From NCBI GenBank assembly GCA_015179045.1, contig WHUZ01000038.1, positions 186,001-250,000 on the forward strand: DNA of 64,000 nucleotides, written 5' to 3'. Positions within the stretch are counted from its first letter, which is position 1, and each line of letters begins with the position of its first letter. Of the stretch, positions 1-12,590 are shown in pieces. This DNA comes from Kalaharituber pfeilii. Its lineage: Eukaryota > Ascomycota > Pezizomycetes > Pezizales > Pezizaceae. A program made the translations under genes and the position numbers. The notes under the pieces were generated by a model, which saw nothing but the letters and a program-made list of their open reading frames with translations, was not told where the DNA came from and searched no databases.

Positions 1-243
1 AGATTCCTTATCGAGCTGCTGCGCATTGCAGTAGTCTTAGTAATCCTCCCCGCCCCCCCAGCCCAAACAATAGCTCCGCGACTCGGAGGAATTGTTCGCT
101 GAACTCTATTTACGATCATCTCCCATACTGCGCTCACAACCCCCTTCTTGCAGCATTACCTTGGCTTCACCCGGTACATTGTCCCTTCATTACAGCCCAC
201 ACCGAATATTCTTCACTGCTCTGCTGCCATCATATCGACAGCG

Positions 244-2638
244 ATGGCTTACACCGGGGTTCCAATCGACAGCCCTTTTCAGATGAATGGGTGCGGAAAT
301 TCAAACAAACGAGTTGCTTATGTAGGTAAACTCCATCGTGATGGAAGTCAGGCTCTTGCGCGCTCAGTAGTTCTTGCGGTTCTTCAGACAGGCTGGCTGC
401 CGGTCCTTAACGCCTTTTACAGCTCATACGCTAACACATCTTAGTTCTATGACTGTAGGTGTCTTCTGCGGTATCCACAGTGCGACTTGTAATCGGGATT
501 GACCCTCCTTGTGGAGGAGTCCGCTTTATTGATTACGTTACTTGCTAACTTGACATGACCACAATTGCGGTTCAACACAGCCGATGTGGGGTACGAAATG
601 ATACCAACATTCTCCAAGTGGTAGACGAAGAGCTGATGGGATTTAATAGGAACTACGCGTACGTTGCCGGTCACCCGATGAAGCCTCATCGTATTCGAAT
701 GACGCACTCCCTCATTATGAACTATGGTTTATATAAAAAGATGGAGATATATGTATGCTCTTATTAAAAAGAAAAAAGTTGAAGCGATCTAGTTCATGTT
801 TGCTAAACTTCTTGTATTAAATGTTTTTAGCGAGCTAAACCTGCCACAAAACACGAGATGTGCCAGTTCCATACGGATGAATACGTGGATTTCCTGTCGA
901 AGGTGACTCCTGACAACATGGACCAATACGCAAAGGAACAAGGGAAATATAACGTCGGGGATGACTGCCCTGTGTTTGACGGTCTTTTTGAATTTTGTGG
1001 TATCTCAGGAGGCGGGAGCATGGAAGGAGCAGCAAGGCTTAATAGAGGAAAATGCGATATCGCCATCAACTGGAGCGGTGGATTGCATCATGCAAAGAAG
1101 AGCGAGGCTAGTGGGTTTTGTTACATCAATGGTAAGCCAATCATTTCACTTTCCGACCAAACCACTAACATTTTGGTAGACATCGTTCTTGGAATCATCG
1201 AGTTGTTGAGATACAAGCAACGAGTACTGTATATCGACATTGATGTGCACCACGGTGACGGCGTCGAAGAGGCATTTTATACTACCGACCGTGTCATGAC
1301 CGTATCGTTCCATAAATATGGAGAATACTTTCCTGGCACTGGAGAGCTCCGCGATATAGGCGTGGGTGCTGGGAAATACTACGCGGTAAATTTCCCGCTG
1401 AGAGATGGAATCACCGATGGTACTTATAAATCTGTATTTGAGCCTGTGATCGGTGCAGTCATGGAATGGTATCGACCAGACGCGGTTGTGCTGCAATGTG
1501 GTGCGGATTCACTCAGTGGTGACAGGCTGGGCTGTTTCAACCTTTCTATGAAGGGACATGCCAACTGCGTGGCATACGTCAAGAGCTTTAATTTGCCAAC
1601 ATTGGTCCTAGGCGGTGGTGGGTACACGATGAGAAATGTTGCAAGAGCATGGACCTATGAGACTGGTATATTAGTTGGAAAAGAAGTTGGCCCACAACTT
1701 CCATATAGTGACTTTTATGAGGTATGCCCCCCATAATGAAGCTTTCTGACACTTTCCGTAGTCAGAATTAAGGCTTCAGGGTGTTAATTACGATACAGTA
1801 CTTTGGGCCGGATTATGAGCTCGATGTCCGACCGTCAAATATGGAGAATCTCAATTCTAAGGACTATTTGGAAAAGATAAGGGCGCAAGTTATCGAGAAT
1901 TTGTCTCGAACAAAATTTGCCCCGTCAGTACAACTTACCGACGTCCCCCGGGATCCCGAGGGTTATAATGAGGAAGACGGAATCCTAGACGATTTAGAAG
2001 AAGATGGAGAGGGTGCAGATCGAAGATATACCCAAAGACGATGGGATCAACGAGTGGAAAGAGAGGGTGAATTGAGCGACTCTGAGGATGAGGGAATGAA
2101 TGGTATTCGAAGACACAACGGAATTAAGAGAAGGCGTAACGAACGGAATTATAGAGAGACAGGGCAGCAAAGTGGTTCAGCAAGTGGGGTTGGTACTCCA
2201 GTTATATCAACATCTGCGCCGGACACTTCAGCTGCTGCAAAGGCGACTAGTGGTAACGAAGATCCCACAGATGATATGGATATTGAAATCGACGAAGACG
2301 GTATTCCAACGAGTGCCGTAAGGGGGGAACCAGGCCCAGGAATTGGGGAAAATGAGGTATCCACCGCTGCTGAAGATGACGACGTCGACATGGGGGACGT
2401 TTCAGATAAGCCTACAACAGCAGACGCTCCAGCCGGGAAGGCTGAAGCAACAGGTTCAAATAAAACGCAAGAGATGGAAATTGACGAAGGTTCTGCAGCA
2501 CCCAAAGAGAAGGATCAAGAGACACCAGCGGCGGTGATCAAGACAGAAGGAGAGGACAACTCCAAACCCAGTTCGCCTACAGCGGCGAAATCTGAAACTG
2601 AAGCCACTTTGTCCAAAGATGCCTCAGAGAAATCATGA
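244..2638 (+). CDS. RPD3: RPD3-type class I histone deacetylase
   Basis: Zinc-dependent lysine deacetylase, catalytic subunit of Sin3-type nuclear corepressor complexes. I read seven exons: 244-321, 445-454, 581-590, 650-752, 831-1131, 1180-1721 and 1799-2638 (1884 nt, 627 aa); every junction is GT-AG and keeps frame. Exons 2 and 3 are 10-nt microexons encoding the conserved FYDSDVG stretch that joins VAY to [14 protein letters not shown]. The catalytic core carries [19 protein letters not shown], the metal-binding [14 protein letters not shown] and [15 protein letters not shown]. After about residue 390 comes an acidic, Ser/Glu/Asp-rich tail of roughly 230 residues, as in filamentous-fungal RpdA-type enzymes, where such a tail is known to matter. 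The ATG at 244 is the first in its frame. GCTAAC branch sites precede exons 2, 3 and 5. The identification is secure; the microexons are inferred from conservation plus splice sites. Confidence 0.95.
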
Positions 2639-3223
2639 GAGGGATTCCTTTGCTATAATCGTCTTTTGCATACAATCTTTTTAATATTTGAAGCAGTTGT
2701 TTATAGCGGTATATACTTCTTTTCGCATGGGTAACATCGCACTTCATATTTGATTTTTGAGCCATTTTTCCTTCCATGCAATTTTTTTCCGCTACAAGGA
2801 GCAAACTGAGGTGTTAAGGTTGTCAGTATTTCCGTTTCCTCCTGCGGATATATAATTTAGTATCTTGACGTTGGGCTCTATTGTTTTCGAGACGTTATGG
2901 TTTTCCCAATATACTCAAGCACTATTTTGTTCTGCTTTTAGAATCTCAGCCTTTTTTCAGCTTCTGTCACCTGTAGTTTAGTATTTCAATGCCACCGTTT
3001 ACGCGCCAAGATTTAATGTTACTAAGTGACTTGGTGTGCCCCAAGCCCTAAGCCAAGATTTCACCTGCGCACACATTGAGTGATGCCCTAACAAGGTCCC
3101 ACAACACCAAAGATATCATTACAGTAGCTGACTATTACCAAATACGACGACGAACAGGCCTCACGACACCCTACGACACATATCCAACCTATTTCCCCCG
3201 GCTTTTAGCAACACTAATTCGAG
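2639..3223. other. RPD3 3' UTR and ribosomal-protein promoter
   Basis: Intergenic stretch between two genes on the same strand. The first half is T-rich, as expected for a 3' UTR. The second half, just before the uL14 start, holds CCCTAA-type motifs near 3042 and 3085 and pyrimidine-rich patches, compatible with a ribosomal-protein promoter. No reading frame here looks coding. Confidence 0.45.
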
Positions 3224-4035
<812 letters not shown>

Positions 4036-4885
4036 ATTCCCTCCTTTCGCTCGTTCGCTTTTTGTTCTTCAATAAAATTCTCTTTTCGTTATTCCGGCAA
4101 TCTGGGTCTGAAACAGCTGTTTTCGAATCGACTGTGCCACGGCCGCGATGATGCTCCAGGCTACGAACCTGCGGCATTTGGGTAATGCGGAGAGTGTATC
4201 TGAAAGGCTTTATGGGGCGGAGTTTATTCATGTCATTTATGTTCACTTCATGTGTTTCCGTATCTTTGGCTTGGGACGGGTTCAGGAAAATACATTACTG
4301 TATCCTTTTTTCTGCTTCATCGCTGCATGTCTTTTGGGAGTCTAGATCAAAAAATACAACATGGACCAGAACAGCGCAAGGACGGCCCCATCTTCCCAAA
4401 TATTGTGGATGCAGGCGTGCCTGCCGCCCGCGCCAGATCCGCTGCTTCTTTGTAGTAGACCACCGTAGCACCGCATGTCTCTGCACCTCTCGCAGCTCTC
4501 CAGGCTAAAGCCAGCAGAAGGCGAATTGAGGGCAAAATCCGACGACCGCTTCCTGCACTGTGGCTTGCGGCCGGCGAAAGAAAGACCACGCCTCAACATC
4601 ATCTGTTTGTCCTTTCCCCGCATCCTCTCTTCCCACCCGGCGGACAGGCTCCTGCCAACCAGAACCCAATACTTCCTCGCCCCCCCCTCAACACACACCC
4701 CTTTTTGCCCTTCATCCTGATATCCCCCGGTCCACGGGCGCGATCTGGATGAGTTGTCCTTATTGCGATGCATCGATCAGTGCACATACATTTTTAAGCT
4801 ACCCACGCCCACAGCATCCTATCATCATTCTAATTCGTTTTCTCCGGTCTGAGTGATTCTCTCGCCCTTGTGCTTCCTGATCACA
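4036..4885. other. Intergenic region, no gene seen
   Basis: Separates uL14 from the metallophosphoesterase. It holds the uL14 3' end and, from about 4340, a C-rich leader or promoter region. The open frames on both strands overlap one another, have no family resemblance and lack plausible starts. Confidence 0.4.
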
Positions 4886-6565
4886 ATGAGTCTGCAGTCC
4901 TTCCTGACAAGGACTTACCTCTTTGTCATTCTGCCACTTGCACTCATATCCTCGGCGTATCTCTTCCTTTACCCGTTCTGGCACCTATGCGCCTTCCCCG
5001 AGACATCCGTTTCGGGGTCCAATGTTGGCAAAGTCCCACGGCAGGCACCATTCCGTCTGCTGGCCCTCGCGGATCCGCAAATCGAAGGCGACACACGACT
5101 CAACCGGATCCTGAACAAGATGCCAAAAGAGGAGGATATGGGAGGATGGAAAGAGCTCGTTGCGGCTCTAAAGGCGAAGGACATTGAGGGGGTCAAGGCG
5201 CTTGCGACGATCTACTGGGACAGGATCGGGATATCGCTGCAGTACTGGCAAAAGTGGGTCGATATTTGGGGGAATGACTTGTACCTTGCGCACGTGTTTC
5301 GGACCATGTACTGGTACACCAAGCCTTCGCATGTAGTTGTACTCGGTGACCTTCTCAGCAGCCATTGGATTAAGGATGAGGAATTTGAGCGCCGGGGCGG
5401 TCGATTCTGGGATGTCATTTTCCGGGGAATGCAGAAGGTGGAAGCCGAGGACGTCAAAAGGAACGAAGAGATTGTAATGAAGCCGGAGTGGAATGGCGAG
5501 GATGTCAGCGTGGACTGGAGCAGGAAGGTGATAAACATCGCGGGAAACCACGATGTCGGGTACGCCGGCGACATGACGAAGGAGCGTATCGAGCGGTTTG
5601 AAAGAACATTTGGCCAGGTCAATTATATGTATACATTCAAGCCACCCCCACCACCTGCGAACTTCACCTATCCTGCACCGGCCACCCCGCGGTCTACAAT
5701 TGCCACCGGCCCTAATAGCAACGATATCGACCTCGTGGCCCTCGGGATCGACCCGAACGCGGTCGACACTGAACCCCCAACTCTGCGCATAATGGTGCTT
5801 AACTCCCTCGCCCTCGACACTCCCGTCTGGGACAAATCCCTCTCAGACGACTCCTACAATCTCCTCAATGCCGGGCTCAAAAGCAAGTCCCTGTCGTTGC
5901 ACCAGGCCACTCTCCTCCTCACCCACCTACCCTTCTATAAGCCCAAAGGTGTCTGCACTGATGGCCCGCTCATCACGTACTACGAAGAGAAGTATGGGGC
6001 AGGGATCAAGAAGCAGAACCACCTGTCCGACACCATGAGCGGCTTACTTCTCGGATGGATCTTTGGTCTACCAACTGGCACCGAAGACATGGACGTGCGT
6101 CGCAAGGCGCGCGGGATGATCCTAACCGGCCATGACCATCCCGGCTGCGACGTCTGGCACTACTTTGCCGAGCGTAACCCCGGCGAGTACGGTACTAACG
6201 GTGAATGGAGTGTGCTCGAGTACTTGAACAAGAGATATATGGAGGAAGGTATGCGGCGGGCAAACGTCGCAGGCGACGGAAAGACGTACCTGTTCGAGGG
6301 CGTCCGAGAAGTCACTGTTAAAAGTATGATGGGGGAGTTTGGCGGCAACGCGGGCTTGCTGAGCGCATGGTTTGACTGGGATGATATGTCATGGAGGTTT
6401 GAGTACGACACGTGCGCCTTGGGCGTGCAGCATTTGTGGTGGCTGACACATATCGTGGATGTGCTTGCGGTGGTGGGAGCGGTGGTGTTAGGCGTATGGC
6501 ATCTACTCGGTCTATTAATGGGAAGCAAGGTTCCGAAGGTCCCGGCCGAGAAAAAGAGGCAGTGA
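4886..6565 (+). CDS. Cdc1/Ted1-type metallophosphoesterase (GPI remodelling)
   Basis: Predicted Mn-dependent phosphoesterase of the Cdc1/Ted1/PGAP5 family, which removes ethanolamine phosphate from GPI-anchor mannose in the ER. Single exon, 559 aa. The ATG at 4886 (context CACAATGA) is the first in frame. An N-terminal hydrophobic segment lies at about residues 10-30. The catalytic motifs are in family order: ADPQIEGD with D63, GDL with D155, GNHD with N221, LLLTHLPFY, and TGHDH with H416 and H418. A second membrane segment is near the C terminus (WWLTHIVDVLAVVGAVVLGV), so both ends anchor in the membrane with the catalytic domain on the lumenal side. The last four residues, KKRQ, match the KKXX retrieval signal for ER membrane proteins. 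I cannot choose between Cdc1-like and Ted1-like orthology. Confidence 0.88.
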   Translation: MSLQSFLTRTYLFVILPLALISSAYLFLYPFWHLCAFPETSVSGSNVGKVPRQAPFRLLALADPQIEGDTRLNRILNKMPKEEDMGGWKELVAALKAKDIEGVKALATIYWDRIGISLQYWQKWVDIWGNDLYLAHVFRTMYWYTKPSHVVVLGDLLSSHWIKDEEFERRGGRFWDVIFRGMQKVEAEDVKRNEEIVMKPEWNGEDVSVDWSRKVINIAGNHDVGYAGDMTKERIERFERTFGQVNYMYTFKPPPPPANFTYPAPATPRSTIATGPNSNDIDLVALGIDPNAVDTEPPTLRIMVLNSLALDTPVWDKSLSDDSYNLLNAGLKSKSLSLHQATLLLTHLPFYKPKGVCTDGPLITYYEEKYGAGIKKQNHLSDTMSGLLLGWIFGLPTGTEDMDVRRKARGMILTGHDHPGCDVWHYFAERNPGEYGTNGEWSVLEYLNKRYMEEGMRRANVAGDGKTYLFEGVREVTVKSMMGEFGGNAGLLSAWFDWDDMSWRFEYDTCALGVQHLWWLTHIVDVLAVVGAVVLGVWHLLGLLMGSKVPKVPAEKKRQ

Positions 6566-8567
6566 AGTGATATTTGTGTTTGAGGAAAGGGGAGAAAATT
6601 CTACAGACAATTTGGAGTCTTAGAGGGGAGGGGTAGGAGGAGCAGTGTTACGTATGTCTCTATTGTTACTTCTGTTCAATTTTTCAATTTTTGGAATATC
6701 CCTAGTATCATCTATCTACATATACCATCCTGTTCTTAGGTATCTGTATTCCCTTTTTTTTTTTTTTTTTTTTTGCCCTTGCATGTCTATATAGATCGTT
6801 CCCTTACACCCCCCCCCCATCCTGTTCTATATTAAACGACCTTTACGAACTTGAATGTGTCAAAATAAATTGGTTTAAGAAAAATAAATACATCGATGTA
6901 TACCTTTTTTTTTTTTTTTTTTTTTTTTTTTCTATTCGCTGGATACCAGCTTAAAAATCTCGAAGGGGGATGCGGAGTATTACCCTCAACTTGTTCACGT
7001 GCAAGCGTCTATGGCATTACCACCTACAATACGTGTGCGTACTATGAATTTCTTGAAAAACGTTAGGGTTGTTGCTCATCATACGGTGAGGAAGAAGTTA
7101 CATTATACCTGAATAATACGACGTATACTATTGCGGCTTGATTTCTGGGAGCTTATGTAGTCGTCGGAGGCAAATTGGAACAGGGACAAGTCTTAGCGAA
7201 GCACTATATATTCAAATATCTATAGCTCGCTTAAACAAATTTGTTTGAAAGATAAAATATATTAGGTTAGGGGAAAAAAAGGGAGGTAAAGGAAAGGAAA
7301 GAAGGAATATCAAAGAAGGCATATGTATAAAGTACTCAAGTAAAGCAACACTGCGCAATTACAGAACAACAAAAATGGCTCGCACACACACACATATAAA
7401 GATAGAAGCAACACAACAAAAAAATAAAAAACAAACGACCAACCATCCGAAACCCCCAACCCAACCAAGTCCCATAAAACAAAAATTCCAATACCCAAGA
7501 ATTCCTCCCGCAACCCATGTGCATGCAATAAACTATATAGCATAGCCCCTCCTCCAAATTTTTCCCTGCATATACAGCCCAGTCTTCCATCGATCCAGGC
7601 TCCTCCTACCACTCCTACACAAACCTCCCCGAACCTCCCATCCTTCTGCAGGAAGTATGGGAAAAGGAAAAACTAAGGAGAAAGGGTATCAGGCGCTGAC
7701 ACGATCCGGATTATGAACATATCTGCACTATGCGTGCATCAGCTATGTATGATATGGTATGATGCTCAAGTAACCTGATGCAATAACAACTTGAACCTGC
7801 TATGAATATATAATGTATATCCCCGCACAACCCAATACAATAATCAAAGCAAACACAGTAAGGAAAACGGTAACAAAAAGCAGAAACGAATCATCAACAA
7901 AATGAGATCAAAAATAGGGACGCGGAGGGGAAAAAAATACAAAAAACGCAAATGTGCGGTGTATGTGTGCTTGAGTGGATAGAAAGGTATCAAATCGTAA
8001 CGTCGTAAACTTCGTGACAATTGGTATGGTATAGATGAGATACCGAAGGCTGCTTTTTTTTTTTCGCCGTTGTGCCAAGATGTGATGTGGTGGACGGCGG
8101 TGAAAGTGGTGAAAATGATAAGAGAATAAGGATTGACGAAGAGGTTGTTAAACCAGGTTTATGTTGAATATGATATGATAATGGTTGCAAGCTGGGGTAA
8201 TCGGAATCGCTCGCGCGCATTAAAACCACAATGAAAAATTGAGTGCAAACAGATATAACCACGAAAAACAAGCTTTCGACAGTCTAAGGAAAAGATGACA
8301 ATAACCAGCAGATATAAAGGCTGAATGATAGGAAGAAGTAAAGAAGGGAAGCAAAGATAAGGAAGCCACCCTGTGGCGTCCACAAAACCTCTCTCCAAAA
8401 AAAGAATCAATGTGATGGAACCTAAAGATGACTTAATGAACGACCTGTATTCGAGCGCATGTGATGCATTTTCTTTTTTTGGGGATAAGTATCCCAGCTT
8501 CTAAGTCTAATTCGAGCAGACAGCAATGTCAACCATGGTTACTCAAAGCATAAAGTGCGCAGAGGTA
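6566..8567. other. Convergent intergenic region with poly-T tracts
   Basis: Two-kilobase gap between the 3' ends of convergent genes. It is AT-rich, with long T runs near 6757-6774 and 6906-6930. The open frames (for example the minus-strand one at 7310-7612) have low-complexity, cysteine- and valine-rich translations with no family resemblance. No gene is seen. Confidence 0.5.
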
Positions 8568-11526
8568 TCATGTTTTGACCTCTTCGCCGTTATCAGCATG
8601 ATGAGACTTGACCCCCCCAATGCCTAGGATGCCCAAAACACCGCTCAAGCATTCGAAGAACCCAATTTCGCCACTAATGACTAAAATGCATCAGAAATCA
8701 AATTTCGTAAAGGGTAGATGAATTGGAATCTTACCTTCCGACTTCAGGGGATCTTTGTTTTCTCCACTTCTCTATTTTAATCTCCAAAACGTCCTCATCA
8801 TCTTCATCAATCTCCCCCATATAGTCTGAGGCATCGTCGTCAGTCACGGCAACTTCATTTCTGTAGCGGCACTTCTCGCTCCGAATGCCGTCGTCGTCAT
8901 CCTGCTTAACTGCAACCCCAATCGTGACCACAAGCGCCATAAGAAATCGAAACCACATCCACATATTGTCCCCAGCATGCACTTGACGTTGCCTTCTCAC
9001 TGATTCTGGCCCTTGTTGGCTATTTAACTTCCCACAAGCTTTTGAGGTAGTTGACACTCTCCGCTTACAGTGATGTTGAGGACATCTCGACGCAGATCTG
9101 TCCCGAGCGACACTAGGTTCCCTTGACATTGCCTCAACGGGCGTTCCCACTGTCAGGCGTACACCCGATACTCTTGAGGAGATGGGTGCAGAGACAGATC
9201 GTTTTCCTGACTTCCCAATTCTCTTTCGCCCTCTATCATTTGGGGAGCAGCGTGCACAGTTCTTCTCATCATTTCCCACACGTTCCCGTTGGTTCCAGAT
9301 CTTTTTTCGTCTCCTGGAAACACGCTCCACCTCCATATCACCGGTGAGCACTTTCACAATGATCTCCTTCGCCTTAGACTTGACCTTAAAAAGCGTCATC
9401 CTTGGTGACTTAAGTCCATGTCCAACAGCCACTAGAACCTTCCCAAGTCTATACCTGGTTAATGTATCTGCAACTAAATGCAGCGGACCCGATGATGGAC
9501 TTGTCAGCGAAGAAAACAGTGAAGAATATTGTGGTGGCGGCGTAGCTGCCGGGGTAGGCGTGGAGGAGTCATTAATAGAACGAATGACCGGTGATCGAAT
9601 TGGTGATCGAAGTCGAGGAGTAGCTACTATAGGTGAAGTAATGAGGGAGGGGCCACGATGATGTTGCCTCGTGAAAGAGTTGTATGATGGAACCCGTGAG
9701 TGGAATCTTGTGTACTCAGATGCATCATCTTTGACCGACGTGATATCACCCAAGTCTTCCAGTCTTGACAATTCTGCGAAGAGAGAATTCGAGGCAGGAT
9801 TCCCGCTAATCCCACTGCGGACAGATGGTGTTCTTCCAGAGTCTATAGATATGTTACTAGAATTGGCAAGCATACCTGCACCATAAAAAGCTGATGGAGC
9901 ATTGGAGTGAGCAGAATGCGGTCTTGAGCCCCCGAGAATTGATTGTGGTGGTGAGCCTAGGCCTCCTGCAGCTTGAGTGGGTGATGATGGTTGTGAAATT
10001 CCAGTTGTCACTGGTAGAACCAAAGGTTGAGGTGAGTCACCTTTGAAAGATCTCATCTTCCTCACAACTTGAATTGTGTTGGTATGATCATCTGTGGCGA
10101 AAGGAAGTGATGTAGGAGAAAGCGGCGAGGCAGATTCGGCATAATTGCTACCCATTTGAGCGAAACGTAAAGCCCTAAGGTCCTCAACTGCGCAGGAAGA
10201 AGCATTTGATTGCCTCCGCGAGCGTTGACCATCTTCACTACCTTCAAATTGAGATGAAGAGATAGACAGCCCCCTGTGCGCCCCACTCCCTTTCCTCAGA
10301 GCAGCTATAACAGAGCCAGCGTATGGACCATGGCTGTATCGACCACGGGCATCATCTCCACCCTCGCTGCTACTGGCTCTACTAGAACATCTTGACTCGC
10401 CTTCTCTTGCCCTCAATATATCCGTCAATACCCCAACTTTCAGCTCTACCTCTCTCTTTGCCTTTTCTGCTTGGTTTCTTTCATACTCAACCTCCTCTAT
10501 TATCATCTTCAATTTATCTATGTCCGCATGCAACATCTTAACTGTCTCCCTGGTTTCTTCGAGTGTCTGTTCCATTGCTTGAATGCGAGCCCTTGCCTCC
10601 ATCCCGTTTGCGATTATCCTCGACCTGCATTCTTCTTTGACCTTATGTTCAAATGTAGTTTGCCACTCTTCAATTTCCATTTTCAATGACCTGTTCTCTG
10701 ATGTAAGTTTCTTGAGCTTTGCGACATTGGAAACAGAGGAAGTAGGCGAGGTGAGGTTATGGAGTTGTGCCGTCAAGTCTTGTGTCTGGGCTTCGAGATG
10801 TTCGATATACTTCGCGATGTCTTCAGGGTGCATGTCCATATAATGATGCTGCGAGGTGTCTTTTGTAGTAGCTCGACGTCGAGGAGTACTGTACGCTTGG
10901 CGCTTACCCATGCTAGGACTTCTCCTCGCTGTGGCTCTTCGTTTACTTGAGCCGGTGCTCGTGATGGATCCAGGAGAACCCCGTTCTCTTTTAGAGACAG
11001 AATTTTCGGACCCTGATCCAGAACCAGACTCATAAAAGCGGGGACCCACCAGGCTTTGAGTGCTCAAAACCATCAAATCACCAAATCCATCGTTTACCAA
11101 AGTACTTGCCTCACTGTAGAAGCTTGCCTTCCTTAGCCCTTTCCCACTTACTCGTCGCATAGAAGAAGAGGTAGAACCAGCAAACCTTGGTGGTGATGCA
11201 TCTGGCATTATTTCGTCCACTGGTGTTGGAGGTTTTGAAGTATCTTCCTCATTATAATCGGAGTAGACTGCAAAGTGTTCGTAGTCATCGAACGTAGAGA
11301 TATCATGGCTTCGAGTAGATGAGGCCATAGATGAAGTGGAGGATGACCTTTTCCTTCGATCCTGGAGGATAATATTTTCGTCTTCGGTGTCGTATGATCC
11401 GATCAGAGGAGTGGTTTTACTGGATAGCGTATGTCGCAGTTGCAAGCGCCTTTGGTTTTTAGTTAAAGGTGGGGATTCGCCCGGTTCTATGGAGAACGGT
11501 TGTGTCATTGGCGAAAGGTATTCCAT
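8568..11526 (-). CDS. Uncharacterised coiled-coil protein with C-terminal membrane segment
   Basis: Not assigned to a named family. I read two exons, 11526-8735 and 8673-8568, joined by a GTAAGA...TTAG intron (965 aa). A nearer acceptor at 8680 would bring an immediate in-frame TAG, so the one ending at 8674 was chosen. Residues 1-230 are Ser/Arg-rich and probably disordered. Residues about 232-385 form a charged heptad-type coiled coil beginning DIAKYIEHLEAQTQDL. The middle is Ser/Pro-rich with many possible phosphorylation sites. One hydrophobic segment near residues 852-870 (WMWFRFLMALVVTIGVAV) could be a tail-side membrane anchor, followed by an acidic stretch and a glycine/hydrophobic second-exon tail. 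It could tether a cytoskeletal or organelle contact, but this is only inference from architecture. Confidence 0.75.
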
Positions 11527-12552
11527 CTTTGAGTACTGGCAGTGTGCGTGCTTCCCACGTTGGTTCCTATATATGTGGAGTAAATGTGTGCCGTCGTCCT
11601 GGAGTATCGTTATTTCGCTACTGTGGTATTATGCGGGGCTAATGAAGCGATCCGCAATGGAGAACGTTAATGGATTCAGGTGAAAAATAAGGCGAGACGA
11701 CGCAAAGCTGTATTGAGGAGGCGCCGTGAAAGTGTGTTCGCTTGAGGAAGGGAGGGGTGGTTGACTGTTATAGGCTTTGCCTAACCTGTGATGAAGTGTT
11801 GCAGTGTGCTTGTCTATCCCGGGTGGCTCCACCCTTTGACGATGGTCCGTTTAGCCTGCTCGAAAGCTGCTGATCGTCTGTCACTCTCCCCTCACATGCA
11901 CATGGGCAGCCGTACGAGAAGTGAACCCGCAAAAGACCCTCAGACGACGGCCGAGTGCCTGACGCTGTCGCTTCCCGAGATACCTTCACCTCGTCTAAAC
12001 TTCGAGTCCCACCTTTCGTCCTGCTATCTCCTGCCAGCCGATGGAGTTCGATAACCGATAAGAAGCAAGATGCGCACCCTAGCGGTATCAATGAGTTTAA
12101 AAGAAGAATAAGAAAGAGACTGTGACAAGCGGAACCAAGAGAGCGAGTGTGTGGCCTGGGCTTCGTTGGGTGGTGTTTGCTAGTTGCAGCCTCCTCGGAA
12201 CGAAGCCAACGAAAGCGGTAGAACGTACAGTACTTGATCAGGGAATGCCAGAGAAGCCAAAAAAAAAGAAAAAGAAAAAGAAAAGAAACGAGAAGACTTG
12301 GACAAAGGAGAGTATCCAGTTGGGAGTGACGAGAATGGTGGTGTGTGGGAGGGTCAACGGTTAGGAGCGCGAGAAGCAGGAGGTAGAGAAGCAGCCCGGC
12401 AGGGGCGGGGGGGATGGTGCTCGTACAAGGGAGTGGTGGACCGATCCCCGATCACACAGTGCAAGCATCCAAGATGAGCTGGCGGCCACCGCAGCTGCGT
12501 CGCTCGACGCAATGCGCAATGGGGAAGGGCGCATCCATGGCACCCCCGAGCA

Positions 12553-12590
12553 TCCACGCCCACGCCCACGCCCACGCCCACGCCCACACC
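12553..12590. repeat. GCCCAC hexanucleotide microsatellite
   Basis: About six tandem copies of a 6-bp unit (CCCACG/GCCCAC) within a GC-rich island. It would read as Ala-His or Pro-Thr repeats, but no gene is supported around it. Confidence 0.85.
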
